Positions 63,047 through 64,000 of a stretch of DNA of 64,000 nt are shown here, in pieces. The stretch covers positions 1,550,001 through 1,614,000 of the forward strand of contig NZ_CP060034.1 in assembly GCF_023208195.1 (NCBI RefSeq), read 5' to 3'. The translations under genes were made by a program, and so were the position numbers. Within the stretch, counting starts at the first letter, position 1, and each line of letters opens with the position of its first letter. The notes below the pieces were generated by a model. It ran no database searches, was not told the DNA's origin, and was given only the letters and a program-made list of their open reading frames with translations. This DNA is from Nocardioides sp. InS609-2. GTDB taxonomy: Bacteria; Actinomycetota; Actinomycetes; Propionibacteriales; Nocardioidaceae.

Positions 63047-63099
63047 CGCTTGTCCCCTCAGCTTGCTGGTGTCGGTGCCCCCGAGTGTGCCAGCAGTCC

Positions 63100-63130
63100 T
63101 TGACTGCGAGCGCGCTCGAACTCCCAGACT
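63100..63130 (+). promoter_or_regulatory. Second MerR-type promoter, before aldo-keto reductase
   Basis: TTGACT (63100-63105) and CAGACT (63125-63130) are separated by 19 bp; the spacer has the perfect 12-bp palindrome CGAGCGCGCTCG (63107-63118). Sequence and spacing match the site at 62267-62297, so the MerR protein probably activates both. The ATG is 7 nt beyond. Confidence 0.75.
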
Positions 63131-63137
63131 CGGCGGC

Positions 63138-64000
63138 ATGACGACGCAGACCACTCCCCTGGCCACCCGCACCCTGGGCACCGACCCCGCCCGCACCCGC
63201 ACCGTCAGCACCATCGCGCTGGGCGCGATGCTGATGGGCACCCGCACCGATGAGGACACGTCGTTCGCGATCCTCGACCGGTTCGTCGAGGCCGGCGGCT
63301 CGTTCATCGACACGTCCAACAACTACGCGTTCTGGGTCGACGGCACCCGGGGCGGCGAGAGCGAGGCACTGCTCGGTCGCTGGCTGAGGAGCCGCGGCAT
63401 CGGTGACGAGATGACGATCGCCACCAAGCTGGGCGGCCAGCCGAACGCACCGACCAAGACGTTCTCCCTCGACATCGAGGTGCAGTCGGCGGCGGGCATC
63501 CGTGCGGCTGCCGAGCAGAGCCTCGAGCGCCTCGGCCGCGAGCGGATCGACCTCTACTACTCCCATGTCCCCGACGACCGGGTCGAGATCGAGGAGCAGG
63601 TCGAGGGTTTCGCCGCGCTCGTGGCCGACGGCCTCGTGCACCTCCTCGGCGTGAGCAACCACTGGACCTGGGCGGTCGAGCGAGCGCGCAACCTGGCCGC
63701 CCAGCGCGGGCTGCCGTCGTACGACGTGCTCCAGTACGCCCACACGTACCTCGCCTCGCGCACCGACCAGCCGACACTGCGCTCCCCCGACGGCCAGATC
63801 GGCATTGCCGACGGCAGCGTGCTGAGCTACGTCCGCACGAACCCGGGCCTGACGCTTGTCGCCTACTCACCCTTGCTCAGCGGCGGCTACGTGCGTGACG
63901 ACAGGCCGCTCGGCTCCCGGTTCGACCACGTCGGCACCCCTGCCCGTCGTACGGCGCTCGACGAGGTCGCCGCGGAGACTGGCGCGACGCCCAACCAGGT
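63138..64000 (+). CDS. Aldo/keto reductase, C-terminus outside window
   Basis: 287 codons visible; the frame is open to the right edge. TIM-barrel AKR features: GAMLMGTRTDEDTSFAILDR, SFIDTSNNYAFWVDG with catalytic Asp and Tyr, MTIATKLGG with Lys, SLERLGRERIDLYYSHVPDD with the His region, LLGVSNHWTWAVERA and VAYSPLLSGGYVRDD. AKRs reduce aldehydes and ketones with NADPH. Transcription is probably activated by the neighbouring MerR protein from the 19-bp-spaced promoter. Substrate unknown; a role in carbonyl detoxification is likely. Confidence 0.92.
   Translation, partial: MTTQTTPLATRTLGTDPARTRTVSTIALGAMLMGTRTDEDTSFAILDRFVEAGGSFIDTSNNYAFWVDGTRGGESEALLGRWLRSRGIGDEMTIATKLGGQPNAPTKTFSLDIEVQSAAGIRAAAEQSLERLGRERIDLYYSHVPDDRVEIEEQVEGFAALVADGLVHLLGVSNHWTWAVERARNLAAQRGLPSYDVLQYAHTYLASRTDQPTLRSPDGQIGIADGSVLSYVRTNPGLTLVAYSPLLSGGYVRDDRPLGSRFDHVGTPARRTALDEVAAETGATPNQ

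Overview
The window is 64 kb of GC-rich chromosomal DNA from an actinobacterium, most like Nocardioides or another member of the Propionibacteriales. This rests on the base composition and on the gene set: actinobacterial acyl-CoA carboxylase beta/epsilon pair, pyruvate carboxylase, a Rv3303c-like flavoprotein, PadR/DUF1707, DUF6328, DUF2252, DUF885, LCP and SpoIID-type wall proteins. Many genes also have a TANNNT -10 hexamer 6-7 nt before the start codon, which implies leaderless mRNAs. The genus is an inference; no rRNA, tRNA or CRISPR was seen.

Layout. 1-6.5 kb: the end of an LCP wall-polymer ligase gene, then a compact accessory locus of GNAT, TPR-CHAT caspase-like protease, a divergent cytosolic S8 protease, a small conserved-looking protein and an ECF sigma factor. 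6.6-10.1 kb: hotdog thioesterase, second LCP protein, two secreted proteins, and a VOC (glyoxalase-fold) pseudogene. 10.1-15.4 kb: Entner-Doudoroff operon zwf-edd-eda with a divergent ROK repressor and an inverted repeat on the zwf promoter. 15.4-18.7 kb: PRPP synthetase paralogue, PadR regulator with its palindrome, DUF1707, DUF6328. 18.9-19.5 kb: two decayed gene ends facing each other across a deletion. 19.5-28.1 kb: flavin reductase, acyl-CoA dehydrogenase, secreted protein, CoA-binding protein, ArfB, purE/purK, winged helix, adenylate cyclase, PH-domain protein. 28.3-36.1 kb: repeat-bearing secreted protein, birA, acyl-CoA carboxylase beta/epsilon, PhoD-like phosphatase, Maf, DUF885 peptidase. 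36.1-44.8 kb: phospholipid synthase, membrane proteins, second acyl-CoA dehydrogenase divergent from a biotin carboxylase/BCCP alpha subunit, RTX-like protein, ferredoxin-reductase-type enzyme, SpoIID/LytB protein. 45-56.1 kb: pyruvate carboxylase, two disulfide-reductase-family flavoproteins, GNAT, DUF2252, purine nucleoside phosphorylase, epimerase. 56.1-64 kb: the accessory end, with DUF1232 and transposase remnants, a SigX5-type sigma factor with SnoaL partner, XRE/MFS/SDR cluster, and a MerR/cupin/aldo-keto reductase unit cut by the window edge.

How genes work together. Biotin is a theme: BirA, carboxylase beta/epsilon, an alpha subunit and pyruvate carboxylase lie within 18 kb, with two acyl-CoA dehydrogenases, fitting propionyl/acyl-CoA catabolism and anaplerosis. 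Sugar flux goes through a locally repressed Entner-Doudoroff operon. The most interesting unit is at 1.5-6.5 kb. A TPR-CHAT protease, a second protease, an ECF sigma factor and a translationally coupled small protein resemble, in parts list only, the Csx29-Csx30-sigma relay of type III-E CRISPR systems, but without CRISPR. Two tandem GTCACA-N3-GTCACA sites lie 54-57 bp upstream of wall genes and suggest MtrA-type control.
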